Source of the DNA: Skermanella aerolata KACC 11604
Lineage (GTDB): Bacteria; Pseudomonadota; Alphaproteobacteria; Azospirillales; Azospirillaceae
Assembly: GCF_000936425.1 (NCBI RefSeq)
Contig: NZ_AVFK01000027.1
Span: 49,144 to 113,143 of the forward strand
DNA length: 64,000 nucleotides
Direction of reading: 5' to 3'
This document shows, piece after piece, positions 44,970-53,581 of the stretch; position 1 is the first letter of the stretch, and every line of letters begins with the position of its first letter. The translations under genes were made by a program, and so were the position numbers. The notes beneath the pieces were generated by a model. It was not told the origin of the DNA and did not search any database. It saw nothing but the letters and a program-made list of their open reading frames with translations.

Positions 44970-45804
44970 CACGCGCACCCTCGCTGCCGGCTTGCCGGCT
45001 CACCTCGCCCCGGCGGCGCGCGATCACGATCAATGCCAGACCGGCGAGCACCATGGGGACCGACAGGATCTGCCCCATCGTCACGTTGCCGCCCAGCAGG
45101 AAGCCCAGCTGAGGATCCGGTTCGCGGAAATGTTCGACCAGGATACGGCTGAGGCCGTAACCGATGAGGAAGATGCCGCCTAGCATCCCGGGCCGGTTCC
45201 GGATCGAGGAGCGCTGGGCGAGGATTGCCAGCACGACGAACAGCACCAGTCCTTCCAGGGCAGCTTCGTAGAGCTGGCTGGGGTGGCGGGGCAGGCCGCC
45301 GGCCCGCTCGCTGGGGAAGATGACGCCCCAGGACACGTCGGTCACGCGGCCCCAAAGCTCGGCGTTGACGAAATTGGCGATGCGCCCGAAAAACAGACCG
45401 ATCGGGACGGCGCAGGAGATGATGTCGCCCAGGGCGAGCGGCGAGAACCTGCGCCTATAGGCGAACAAGAAGATGGCCGCGATCACGCCCAGCATGCCGC
45501 CGTGGAACGACATGCCGCCGTGCCAGACCGCCAGCGCCTCCAGCGGGTTGTTTAGATAATAGGCGGTATTGTAGAACAGCACGTAGCCCAGCCGTCCGCC
45601 CAGGATGACGCCGATCACCGCCCAGGTCAGGAAATCGTCGAAATCGACCGCGGTCGGCGGCCGCTGGTCCTTGCGGGCGAGATAGATGCAGTAGCGCCAA
45701 CCGGCGACGAAGCCGATCAGGTAGGCCAGTGCATACCAGCGGATCGCGAGTGGCCCGATCTGGATCGCGATCGGATCGATGGCAGGAAACAGGATGGCAA
45801 GCAT
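44959..45804 (-). CDS. lgt: Prolipoprotein diacylglyceryl transferase
   Basis: A 281-residue inner-membrane enzyme with about seven membrane helices; it transfers diacylglycerol from phosphatidylglycerol to the lipobox Cys. The Lgt signature GRIANFVNAELWGR near 142-155 and HPSQLYEAALEG near 174-185 are intact, as are ALAYLIGF and GGMSFHGGMLG near 97-107. ATG 45804 matches the family N-terminus; the frame is open upstream but unlike Lgt. It overlaps the MidA-like gene. Confidence 0.96.
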   Translation of the reverse strand: MLAILFPAIDPIAIQIGPLAIRWYALAYLIGFVAGWRYCIYLARKDQRPPTAVDFDDFLTWAVIGVILGGRLGYVLFYNTAYYLNNPLEALAVWHGGMSFHGGMLGVIAAIFLFAYRRRFSPLALGDIISCAVPIGLFFGRIANFVNAELWGRVTDVSWGVIFPSERAGGLPRHPSQLYEAALEGLVLFVVLAILAQRSSIRNRPGMLGGIFLIGYGLSRILVEHFREPDPQLGFLLGGNVTMGQILSVPMVLAGLALIVIARRRGEVSRQAGSEGARDGA

Positions 45805-46016
45805 GCGGCGGTTCGGCTCAATACATGGAGGGCGGTAAGGTCCTGAAGGCGATATCCCGAAGGCGGATGCCTTCCACGGACTGGCCGGAACGCGGGATCT
45901 CCCGCAGGTATCGCAGAGCTTATAGGCATGCTTGCCGCACCGCCGCAAGTGATGCCCCGTTGCATCGGGCCGGACCGAGGCCCATAATACTCCCGTTGTG
46001 CAAGGATATGGTACTC

Positions 46017-46364
46017 ATGCAGGTCGATAATAAGCTTCTCGATGATCTGGCGCGCGTAGCGGGCGGCGCCATCGGCGCGCTGACCGGGTTGCGTGGCGAG
46101 GTCGAAGCCCAGGTGCGTCAGCAGTTCGAGCGCATCCTGAGCCAGATGGACGTGGTCAGCCGCGAGGAGTTCGAGGCTGCCCGCGAAATGGCGGTGAAGG
46201 CGCGGACGGAGCAGGAAGACCTGACGGAGCGGGTGACCGCACTGGAAGCTTTGGTCGCGACGCTGGTCGCCGAGCGGGAACTGTCACATGCAGCACCCGG
46301 ACCGAAACGGTCGGCCCGTGCCCATGGCGCCGCCGACCAGACGCCGGCGCCGGATGCTTCCTGA
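46017..46364 (+). CDS. ubiK: UbiK-family accessory factor (BMFP domain)
   Basis: A 115-residue protein with the BMFP/YqiC pattern: VDNKLLDDLARVAGGAIGAL at the N-terminus, then a long coiled coil ending VTALEALVATLVAER. UbiK helps late ubiquinone synthesis and forms trimers that bind lipids. ATG 46017 is chosen because AAGGA is 10 nt upstream; ATG 46008 is too close to it. The C-terminal 25 residues are polar and unlike the family core. It is divergent from lgt. Confidence 0.9.
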   Translation: MQVDNKLLDDLARVAGGAIGALTGLRGEVEAQVRQQFERILSQMDVVSREEFEAAREMAVKARTEQEDLTERVTALEALVATLVAERELSHAAPGPKRSARAHGAADQTPAPDAS

Positions 46365-46618
46365 CCGGTACGCTTTCTGACCGGTACGAAACTTCCTTCG
46401 GGATCTGGAACGATCCACCGGGTCGGCCCGGTTCCGAATGGATAAAATACTGAATTCTGTTGCGCGTCCGTGGCCGTTCTGTCACGGTCCCCGGCGGTAG
46501 TAGCCCCACGATCTCCTTGATACAACATATCGGGGCATAGAAATCCGACCGGCCCGGAACAGCCGGGCGATCGATGGGGCCGTTGCCGCCAACCGCGCGC
46601 GATGAAGGAGTCGCAGGC

Positions 46619-47125
46619 ATGTCGGCAGTCGCCGTCGAAGAGTCCCCTACCACGACGCTCAACCCTCTGGACATGATCGAAGAGATCGTGGTCGCCAACC
46701 AGTGGCCTTTCGACCGTTCGAACGACGACGAACTGATCGTCGAAATCGCTGCCCGCTGGTGCGACTATCGTCTGTACTTCGTCTGGCAGGAAGAGGTGAG
46801 CGCAATGCAGTTCTCCTGTCAATTCGACCTTAAGTCACTGGCCTCGCGCCGTTCCCACGTCAACGAGCTGCTGGCCGACATCAATTCGCGGATGTGGCTC
46901 GGCCATTTCGACGTCTGTCCGGACGAGCATACGCCGATGTTCCGCCACACGATCCTGCTGCGCGGCGCCCCGCGGGCCAGCGTGGAACAGCTGGAGGATC
47001 TGGTGGAGATAGCGCTTCTCGAGTCCGAGCGGTATTATCCTGCTTTCCAATTCGTGATCTCGGGTGGCAAGACCGCATCGGAAGCGGTCACCGCTTCCAT
47101 CCTCGATACAGTCGGCGAGGCGTGA
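46619..47125 (+). CDS. YbjN domain-containing protein
   Basis: A 168-residue soluble protein of the YbjN group. NPLDMIEEIVVANQWPFDRS near 14-33 and WQEEVSAMQFSCQFDLKS near 56-73 are typical, and the fold resembles a type III secretion chaperone. GAAGGAG 8 nt before ATG 46619 decides the start. It lies 2 nt before proC, as in many alphaproteobacteria. The function is unknown. Confidence 0.9.
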   Translation: MSAVAVEESPTTTLNPLDMIEEIVVANQWPFDRSNDDELIVEIAARWCDYRLYFVWQEEVSAMQFSCQFDLKSLASRRSHVNELLADINSRMWLGHFDVCPDEHTPMFRHTILLRGAPRASVEQLEDLVEIALLESERYYPAFQFVISGGKTASEAVTASILDTVGEA

Positions 47126-47127
47126 CA

Positions 47128-47943
47128 ATGGGATGCTCGTTGCTTCTGGTCGGCTGCGGGAAGATGGGCGGCGCCTTGCTGGACGGTTGGCTTGCCGCCC
47201 GCACCGTCGATCATGTGGTCGTCGTCGAACCGCAGGGCGCGTTCCCCGCTGATGCGGGAGCAGCGGGCCAGCGGATCGTCCGATGCGCCGGCGTGTCCCG
47301 GATTCCCCCCGGTTTCGACCCAGATGTGGTGGTGATCGCGGTCAAGCCGCAGGTCATGGACGAAGTCGTCCCGGGTTACGCCGGCTTTGTCCGGCCCGGT
47401 ACGGTCTTCCTGTCCATCGCGGCCGGCAAGACCATCGACTATTTCACGGCCCGGCTGGGCGCCGATGCCGCCATCGTCCGGGCGATGCCCAATACCCCGG
47501 CGTCGGTAGGACGCGGCATGACCGTGGCGGTCCCCAATGCCGCCGTCACGCCCGAGCAGCGCCGGCTGTGCGAAACCCTGATGGGCGCGGTCGGACAGGT
47601 CGCCTGGGTCGAGGACGAGAGCATGATGGACGCTGTCACCGCCGTTTCCGGCGGTGGGCCGGCCTATGTCTTTCTATTGATCGAGACGCTGGCGAAGGCC
47701 GGAGTGGCGGCAGGATTGCCGGAAGACCTGGCCATGAAGATCGCACGGGCGACCGTCGCCGGGAGCGGCGAGCTGGCGGCCCGCTCGATCGAGCCGGCTG
47801 CGTCGCTTCGCAAGAACGTGACCAGCCCCAACGGTACGACCCAGGCCGCTCTTGAAGTGCTGATGGCGGACGACGGTATCCAGCCGCTGGTCGACCGGGC
47901 CATCGCGGCGGCGACGGCGCGGTCGCGGGAACTGGCGAGCTGA
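47128..47943 (+). CDS. proC: Pyrroline-5-carboxylate reductase
   Basis: A 271-residue ProC that makes proline from pyrroline-5-carboxylate with NAD(P)H. The Rossmann start LLLVGCGKMGGALLDGW lies at 5-21, RAMPNTPASVGRGMT near 118-132, and AVSGGGPAYVFLLIETLA and NVTSPNGTTQAALE in the C-terminal dimer domain are diagnostic. It is cotranscribed with the YbjN-like gene, whose stop is 2 nt upstream, and converges with the sigma-factor gene. Confidence 0.96.
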   Translation: MGCSLLLVGCGKMGGALLDGWLAARTVDHVVVVEPQGAFPADAGAAGQRIVRCAGVSRIPPGFDPDVVVIAVKPQVMDEVVPGYAGFVRPGTVFLSIAAGKTIDYFTARLGADAAIVRAMPNTPASVGRGMTVAVPNAAVTPEQRRLCETLMGAVGQVAWVEDESMMDAVTAVSGGGPAYVFLLIETLAKAGVAAGLPEDLAMKIARATVAGSGELAARSIEPAASLRKNVTSPNGTTQAALEVLMADDGIQPLVDRAIAAATARSRELAS

Positions 47944-47976
47944 AGACCGGCAGCGGTCTCCCGGGTGCGCTGCAGT

Positions 47977-48846
47977 TCAGGCGCCTGGGAGACCGTGAGC
48001 TGCGGCCGAGGGCTGAAGCATTTCCCGAAGCCTTGCCAATGCGCGTTTTTCCAACTGCCTGACACGGTCCTTGGAGATCCCAAGCTCCCGTCCGATCGCT
48101 TCGAAAGTGGGCGCTACGTCGCTCATATGACGTTGGCGGATGATCGCCGCCTCACGGGCCGGCAGCATGGCCAGCGCCTTGTCGATCAGGCCGGTCCACA
48201 GGCGGCCGATGCTCCGTTCCTCCACGATTTCTTCCGGATTGGGCTGCTCGGCGGGTAGCCGGTCGATGGGCGCCTCGGCGTCCTCGCCGTCGCCATCGCG
48301 CAGCGGAATATCGAGCGACCGGTCGAAGCACGCGATCCGCCGGGCCAGGCCGGAAACCTCGGCCTGCGGCAGTTCGAACCGTGTCGCCAAGGCGGATAGC
48401 GCGTCTTCGTCCAGGGCGGCGGAATTGGTCCGCTGTTCCGCCGCCACCTTCTTCAGCGCGAAGAACAGCGCTTTGTGAGCGGCTGTCTTGCCGACCCGCA
48501 CGAGCGACCATGACCGGACCACGTAATCCTGGATCGCTGCCCTGATCCACCACATGGCATAGGTGCCCAGCCGCGCGCCGCCGTCCGGATTGAACTTGCG
48601 TACCGCCTGGATCAGGCCGACCGTTCCTTCCTGGATGAGTTCGTTGACCGGCAGGCCGAACCGCCCGTAGCTCCGGGCGATCTTGACGACGACGCGCAGA
48701 TGGCTTTCGACCAGCCTTTCGGCCGCCGCCGGATCGCCGGCAGCGGACCGCAACGCAAGGTCGCGCTCCTCATCGGGAGTCAGATAGGGGAGCCGGTGCG
48801 CCAGGGTCGTGAGGCAGCCGGAGGCCCATCCAGGCAAAGCATTCAT
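47977..48846 (-). CDS. RpoH-like (sigma-32 group) sigma factor, divergent
   Basis: A 289-residue sigma-70 family factor. Region 2 is clear (LPVNELIQEGTVGLIQAVRKF; YAMWWIRAAIQDYVVRSWSL), then an RpoH-box-like stretch (LVRVGKTAAHKALFFALKK near 115-133). Region 4.2 has the HTH TFEAIGRELGISKDRVRQLE near 250-269. The usual N-terminal RpoH start (LSRYLQEIRKFPML) is replaced by an unusual sequence, so this looks like a divergent paralogue rather than the main RpoH. A 17-codon ORF on the same strand ends over its start codon. It controls heat-shock or stress genes by family analogy. Confidence 0.88.
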   Translation of the reverse strand: MNALPGWASGCLTTLAHRLPYLTPDEERDLALRSAAGDPAAAERLVESHLRVVVKIARSYGRFGLPVNELIQEGTVGLIQAVRKFNPDGGARLGTYAMWWIRAAIQDYVVRSWSLVRVGKTAAHKALFFALKKVAAEQRTNSAALDEDALSALATRFELPQAEVSGLARRIACFDRSLDIPLRDGDGEDAEAPIDRLPAEQPNPEEIVEERSIGRLWTGLIDKALAMLPAREAAIIRQRHMSDVAPTFEAIGRELGISKDRVRQLEKRALARLREMLQPSAAAHGLPGA

Positions 48847-48896
48847 CCTTTTCGCGCCCGAACCAGAAGGTGGGAAAGCATCTCATGCCCCTGCAT
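48843..48896 (-). CDS. Candidate 17-codon leader ORF overlapping the sigma gene start
   Basis: On the minus strand ATG 48896-48894 is preceded by AGGAG at about 7-8 nt and reads MQGHEMLSHLLVRARKG before TGA at 48845-48843. The TGA overlaps the sigma gene's ATG (48846-48844) as ATGA. The sigma gene's own ribosome site is the weaker AAAAGGA, so translational coupling through this mini-ORF is plausible. It could also be chance. Confidence 0.4.
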   Translation of the reverse strand: MQGHEMLSHLLVRARKG

Positions 48897-49033
48897 ACAG
48901 TCAACTCCTGAGGAGGAAGATCGTCCCCCCCTGCGCTGAAATCGACCATGTCGCCGCCGGGACCTTTGGCATTCGGCGTAGCGGCCCAATCTTATTGTCA
49001 AAGCAAACGAACTGCACGGGAATCTCGGATACC

Positions 49034-49678
49034 ATGGTCAAGAAGGCTGATCTGTCGCGTCGCATCATCGACACCGCCCTGTCGCTCGCTGGAGAGAAGG
49101 GATGGCGAGCCACGACCATGGCCGACATCGCCGCTCGAGCCGAGATCACTCTCGCCGAGATCTACCGGGTGTTTCCCGCCAAATCCGATATCCTCAAAGG
49201 CTTCACCCGGCAGATCGACGAAGCGGTCCTTGCGGTCGGACCGGATGGGGACGACGGTGAAAGTCCCCGGGACAGGCTGTTCGATGTCATGATGCGTCGT
49301 TTTGACGCGCTCACCCCTTATCGGAGCGGATTGGACAGTATTTCCCGCGATCTGCGAGCGGACCCGGTGGCCGCATCCGTTCATTCCTGTGCGCTCCGGC
49401 GTTCGCTGGCCTGGATGCTCGAAGCGGCCGGTATTCCGTCGGATGGTATCTCCGGCATCCTTCGGGTCAAGGGTCTGGCGGTGATCTATCTGATGGTATT
49501 CAGGGTTTGGCTGACCGATGACAGTGCCGACCTGTCGCGCACCATGGCGGCGCTGGACTCCAGGCTGCGTCAGGCGGAGCAGTTTTCGAACAGCCTGCCC
49601 GGCCGCAGGCGGCGAAGCGGCGGCAAGACGAGCGGCACGGGAAGCCCCGAAGCGGATGAAGCGGGTATAACGGCCTGA
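49034..49678 (+). CDS. TetR/COQ9-like family protein
   Basis: A 214-residue protein with an N-terminal TetR-type helix-turn-helix (RIIDTALSLAGEKGWRATTM; ITLAEIYRVFPAKSDIL) over about residues 9-55. The C-terminal part (DRLFDVMMRRFDALTPYRSG near 86-105) resembles alphaproteobacterial TetR/COQ9-like proteins. Residues about 185-214 form a basic, Gly/Ser-rich tail. It precedes the phasin gene by 118 nt and may regulate it, which is an inference from position. The ribosome site is weak. Confidence 0.82.
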   Translation: MVKKADLSRRIIDTALSLAGEKGWRATTMADIAARAEITLAEIYRVFPAKSDILKGFTRQIDEAVLAVGPDGDDGESPRDRLFDVMMRRFDALTPYRSGLDSISRDLRADPVAASVHSCALRRSLAWMLEAAGIPSDGISGILRVKGLAVIYLMVFRVWLTDDSADLSRTMAALDSRLRQAEQFSNSLPGRRRRSGGKTSGTGSPEADEAGITA

Positions 49679-49796
49679 GTGGCTGTCTTGTTGCGTTGCA
49701 CAAAAGAAGTTGACGAAGATTTGCGCAATATGCATGATGCGGCATCAGTGATGTTGCAGCGCAGCAACCAGAAACGCTTTTTGAGGGGAATTCCAA

Positions 49797-50249
49797 ATGG
49801 CCAAGACGAACCCATTCTTCGACGTCGACGTGTCCAAGTTCGCTGACGTTTCCAAGCTCATGTCCGAATTCAAGCTTCCCGGCGTCGATGTGGAATCCGT
49901 CCTGGCTTCCCAGCAGAAGAACATTCAGGCGCTGACCGCCGCCAACCAGCTCGCGTTCGAAGGCTTCCAAGCCGTCGCTCGCCGCCAGTCGGAAATCGTT
50001 CGCCAGACCTTCGAGCAGACCTCCGCCATCGTGACCGAGCTGATGGCTGCCGGGTCGCCGGAAGACAAGGTCGCGAAGCAGGCCGATCTGGTCAAGCTGG
50101 CCTTCGAGAAGGCGCTGTCGAATGCCCGCGAACTGGCCGAGCTGGTCGCCAAGTCCAATTCCGAGGCCGCCGACGTGATCAACAAGCGCGTCAGCGAGAG
50201 CCTGGAAGAACTGAAGGCTTCGGTCGCTCAGATCAAGTCCGCCAAGTAA
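49797..50249 (+). CDS. Phasin family protein
   Basis: A 150-residue helical phasin that coats polyhydroxyalkanoate granules. It opens MAKTNPFFDVDVSKFADVSK and continues with amphipathic helices containing ALTAANQLAFEGFQAVARRQ near 43-62, the phasin_2 signature. No PHA synthase gene lies in the window. GAGGGG precedes ATG 49797. The codon bias is strong, consistent with an abundant protein. Confidence 0.93.
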   Translation: MAKTNPFFDVDVSKFADVSKLMSEFKLPGVDVESVLASQQKNIQALTAANQLAFEGFQAVARRQSEIVRQTFEQTSAIVTELMAAGSPEDKVAKQADLVKLAFEKALSNARELAELVAKSNSEAADVINKRVSESLEELKASVAQIKSAK

Positions 50250-50397
50250 GTCCGGCATTTCGACGGCATGCCGCCAGCCGGCACGCCGTCCATTGACTTG
50301 CACGGGATCGGGCCGCTGTCGGGAAACCGGCGGCGGCCTTGTCTTTTGCCCATGTGATCGCTAGCGTCGTCCCCTCATAAACAAGGAGAGACGACAG

Positions 50398-50759
50398 ATG
50401 GCGGGCATGGAAGAGGCAGCGACGACAAATATCACCTTCAACGATTTCCTGAAGGTCGACATTCGCGTCGGCACCATCGTCGCCGCCGAGCCCTATCCGG
50501 AAGCGCGCCGACCCGCCTACAAGCTTCAGGTCGATTTCGGGCCGCAGATCGGACTGCGCCGGACTTCGGGCAGATTACCCGCCACTATACACCGGAGACT
50601 TTGATCGGCCGCCAAGTTGCCGGAGTGATCAATTTTCCGGCAAAGCAGATCGGCAAGTTCATGTCCGAAGTGCTTGTGCTGGGGTTTCCCGATGCCGACG
50701 GCGAAGTCGTGCTTGTCGCCCCGGAACGGCAGGTGCCGAACGGCGGACGTCTTTACTGA
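50398..50759 (+). pseudogene. csaA: csaA tRNA-binding protein gene, frameshifted
   Basis: The first 57 or so codons from ATG 50398 encode the start of a CsaA/EMAP-type OB-fold protein ([39 protein letters not shown]). The expected SAQIT step is broken near 50566-50572, where one base appears to be missing (GGGCAG in place of GGCGCAG). In the next frame the protein resumes as [20 protein letters not shown] and runs to VPNGGRLY, stopping at TGA 50757-50759. Both halves are intact and well conserved, so this is a recent lesion or a sequencing error. CsaA acts as a secretion-related chaperone or tRNA-binding protein. Confidence 0.88.
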
Positions 50760-50783
50760 CCATAATCTCCGAACAAGGACGGC

Positions 50784-52154
50784 TCAGACCGGCAGGCGAA
50801 CCACCGCCCGCAGGCCGCCGCGCGGGCTGTCGCCGAGCGTGATGTCGCCGCCGTGGCTGCGGATGACGTCGCGGGCGATGGTCAGGCCGAGGCCGACGCC
50901 GCCGGTGGATCGGTTGCGGGAGCCTTCCAGGCGGAAGAACGGCCGGAAGACGTCTTCGTGCGAACTGGCGGGGATACCGGGGCCGTCGTCGTCCACGGTG
51001 ATCTCGATCGCGTCGTCACGCCGTCCGGCCTGCACCCATACATGATCGGCATAGCGCCGGGCGTTGCCGATCAGGTTGGCAAGGCAGCGCTTGACCGAGT
51101 TGGGACGGAGCGGCAGGCTCAGCTCGCCTTCGAGGTGCAGGTCGACGATTGCACCGTCGCGCCGGGCACTGCTGACAGCCTCGTTGATGAGCCGGTTGAG
51201 ATCGGTGGGTACGGGGGCTTCGGCACCTTCGCCGCGGGCGAAGGCCAGATAGCCCTCTATCATCTGCTCCATGTCAATCACGTCGACCTTGAGGTCCTCG
51301 ACCTCCTGGCAGTCGCCGAACAGCTCGAGCTGGATCTTCATGCGGGTCAGCGGGGTCCGCAGGTCGTGGGATACGCCGGCCAGCATCTCCGTCCGCTGGC
51401 TGATCTGGCGCTGAATGCGCTCGCGCATCACCAGGAAGGCGGCAGCCGCCTGCCGGACCTCCGTGGCGCCTTCCATCTTGAAGCGGGTGACGTCGCGGCC
51501 CTTGCCGAAGGCGTCGGCGGCGGCGGCCAAACGCCGGATCGGGCGGATCTGGTTGCGCATAAAGATGATCGCGATGGCGAACAGCACCATCGCGGCGCCG
51601 ACCATCCACAGCAGGAAAATGTAGGTGGTCGAGCTGAACAGCCGGCGTTCCGGCGACATCACCGAGAGCACGCCGTCGGCCATCTGGACACGGATCTCGA
51701 TCCAGTTGCTGGCGACGCGCGTGTCTATCAGGAAAGGTTTGTGCACCCGTTCGTCCAGCGCCATCCCGAGCGTGCGTTCCAGCAGGCTGGTCAATTCCCG
51801 CCTTTGCGGCGGCAGGATGGCTTCGGGCTCGAACGTGATGATCAGGTCCATCGTCCGCGCCGCCATCGACAGCGTTTCGGTGCGATCCGCCATGGTGACG
51901 TCGCGTTCCAGCTGCTCGATCACCATGCCGATCTCGCCGCCGACCGCGTAGGCCAGCCGGTTGGTCATGGTGTCCCAATGCCGGTCGTAGAAGATCCAGG
52001 TGGCGACGACCTGAAGCAGGATGACGGGCGTCACGATGATCAGCAGCGACCGGCCGAACAAGGTCTGCGGCAGGATGCGCTTGATAAGCCCGCCGAAGCC
52101 GGGGCGGCGCGGCAGATAGCTGCGGGCGGTCAGTTCCGGGATCGTCGCCGTCAT
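50784..52154 (-). CDS. EnvZ-type sensor histidine kinase
   Basis: A 456-residue membrane kinase. Two membrane segments (about 33-54 and 178-198) enclose a periplasmic loop of about 120 residues. A HAMP domain follows (about 200-255), then the DHp with the phospho-His in AGVSHDLRTPLTRMK and the ATPase with NLIGNARRYAD, DDDGPGIP and GGVGLGL. It is encoded 56 nt downstream of the OmpR-type regulator and is its likely partner. The cluster MarR-regulator-kinase beside ilvE resembles the petP-petR region of some alphaproteobacteria. Confidence 0.94.
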   Translation of the reverse strand: MTATIPELTARSYLPRRPGFGGLIKRILPQTLFGRSLLIIVTPVILLQVVATWIFYDRHWDTMTNRLAYAVGGEIGMVIEQLERDVTMADRTETLSMAARTMDLIITFEPEAILPPQRRELTSLLERTLGMALDERVHKPFLIDTRVASNWIEIRVQMADGVLSVMSPERRLFSSTTYIFLLWMVGAAMVLFAIAIIFMRNQIRPIRRLAAAADAFGKGRDVTRFKMEGATEVRQAAAAFLVMRERIQRQISQRTEMLAGVSHDLRTPLTRMKIQLELFGDCQEVEDLKVDVIDMEQMIEGYLAFARGEGAEAPVPTDLNRLINEAVSSARRDGAIVDLHLEGELSLPLRPNSVKRCLANLIGNARRYADHVWVQAGRRDDAIEITVDDDGPGIPASSHEDVFRPFFRLEGSRNRSTGGVGLGLTIARDVIRSHGGDITLGDSPRGGLRAVVRLPV

Positions 52155-52210
52155 GGTGCCGGGCTCATGGCTACAGCCTTAATCCGTGTGATGTCTTCAT
52201 TCCGGTCCGG

Positions 52211-52909
52211 TCATTCCGATCTCAATACATAGCCCTCGCCGCGTACGGTGTGGAGATAGCGCGGCAGGCGCGGGTCGTCTTCCAGCTTGCTGCGGAGCCG
52301 GCTGACCTGGACGTCCACCGTCCGCGCGTTGCCGACGATCCCGGCACGGTCGGCCAACTCCTCACGCGTCAGGATCGAGCCCGGCTGGCTCGCCAGCACC
52401 CTGAGCAGGGCCGCCTCGGCGCTGGTCAGGCGGACGATCTCGTCGCCGTGGCGCAGTTCCTCCCGATCGGGGACGAAGGTCCAGCGTCCAATCCTGAGAT
52501 CGGCCATCGGTTCCACTGGACGCGGCACGCGCCGCAGGATCGAGCCGATGCGCAGCACGAGTTCGCGCGGCTCGAACGGCTTGCTCATGTAGTCGTCGGC
52601 ACCGGCTTCGAGGCCCGCGATGCGGTCGTCGAGTTCGCCCCGCGCGGTCAGCAGCAGGATCGGCACCTGGCTGTCGCGCCGAAGCTTCTCGGTCAGTTCC
52701 AGGCCGCTTTCCCCAGGCATCATCACGTCCAGCACGAGCAGGTCGAAGGCGAGGCTTTCCAGCTTGGCGCGGGCATCGGCGGCGTCCTGGGCCGTCGTCA
52801 CCATGAAGCCGTTCTTGACGAGGTACTTGCGCAGCACCTCGCGCAGCCGGAGGTCGTCGTCGACCACGAGGATGTGGGGCATCTCCTCGGTCATGGCGAT
52901 CCCTGTCAT
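52211..52909 (-). CDS. OmpR-family response regulator (PetR-like)
   Basis: A 232-residue regulator: receiver (about 10-125) with ILVVDDD, phosphoacceptor Asp in LVLDVMMPGESG, Thr in LLLTARGE and Lys in MSKPFEPREL, then an OmpR winged helix (about 140-230) with RTVDVQVSRLRSKLEDD. All key residues are intact. The start may be ATG 52909 or ATG 52894 (MTEEMPHIL); both have modest ribosome sites. It sits between the MarR gene and the kinase. PetR-like identity is by cluster resemblance, not by proof. Confidence 0.94.
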   Translation of the reverse strand: MTGIAMTEEMPHILVVDDDLRLREVLRKYLVKNGFMVTTAQDAADARAKLESLAFDLLVLDVMMPGESGLELTEKLRRDSQVPILLLTARGELDDRIAGLEAGADDYMSKPFEPRELVLRIGSILRRVPRPVEPMADLRIGRWTFVPDREELRHGDEIVRLTSAEAALLRVLASQPGSILTREELADRAGIVGNARTVDVQVSRLRSKLEDDPRLPRYLHTVRGEGYVLRSE

Positions 52910-52994
52910 TCCGCTTTCCCCCCATTTCCCGGCCCCTTCCATCCGTGAACCCATCCTGTCACGGCGATGCCGGTTTTTTCAGCGTTTTGTCTTC

Positions 52995-53504
52995 TCAGCG
53001 CTTCGTGGTGGCGGCGCGATCGATCCGGGCGGAGAACTTCGGCCGGTCCTCGTCGTCGATGATGCCCAGCATGACCTCGCGGAAGCCTTCCACGGCCACC
53101 GCTCCGGCCTTGCGGTAGGCACGGGCAATCCGCTGCCGCTGGTTCTCCGATAGCTGCCGCTCCAGGTCGATGCCTTTCTCGGTCAGTTCCAGCAACCGCT
53201 GTCGGCGGTCGCGCGTTCCGGGCCGCTGCGTGACGAAGCCGAGGCGCACCAGTTCGCTCAGCACACGCGACAGGCTCTGCTTCGTTATGCGCAAAATCGA
53301 TAGCAGCTCTGTGACCGTGATCGCGGGGTTCCGTCCGACGAAGTAGATGACCCTGTGATGGGCACGCCCCAGGCCGATTTTCCCAAGGATTGCATCGGGT
53401 TCGGAGGTGAAGTCGCGGTAGGCGTAGAACAGCAGTTCTATCCCCTGGCGCAGTTCCTCCTCACGCAGGAACAGTGGATTGACCCCGGTTTTTACGTCAG
53501 CCAT
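52995..53504 (-). CDS. MarR-family regulator (PetP-like)
   Basis: A 169-residue winged-helix protein. TVTELLSILRITKQSLSRVL near 64-83 is the helix-turn-helix, and TRDRRQRLLELTEKG near 97-111 is the wing with the DxRxxR hallmark. It is upstream of the OmpR-type regulator on the same strand and divergent from ilvE, with 77 nt between starts that should hold both promoters. The order marR-ompR resembles petP-petR in Rhodobacter; whether it affects petABC here is unknown. Confidence 0.92.
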   Translation of the reverse strand: MADVKTGVNPLFLREEELRQGIELLFYAYRDFTSEPDAILGKIGLGRAHHRVIYFVGRNPAITVTELLSILRITKQSLSRVLSELVRLGFVTQRPGTRDRRQRLLELTEKGIDLERQLSENQRQRIARAYRKAGAVAVEGFREVMLGIIDDEDRPKFSARIDRAATTKR

Positions 53505-53581
53505 GTTGACACAAATATGATCCGAATGTTACGTCTGAACCACCAAAACGAGACATAATCTAACAATGAAAGTGCTTTGCG

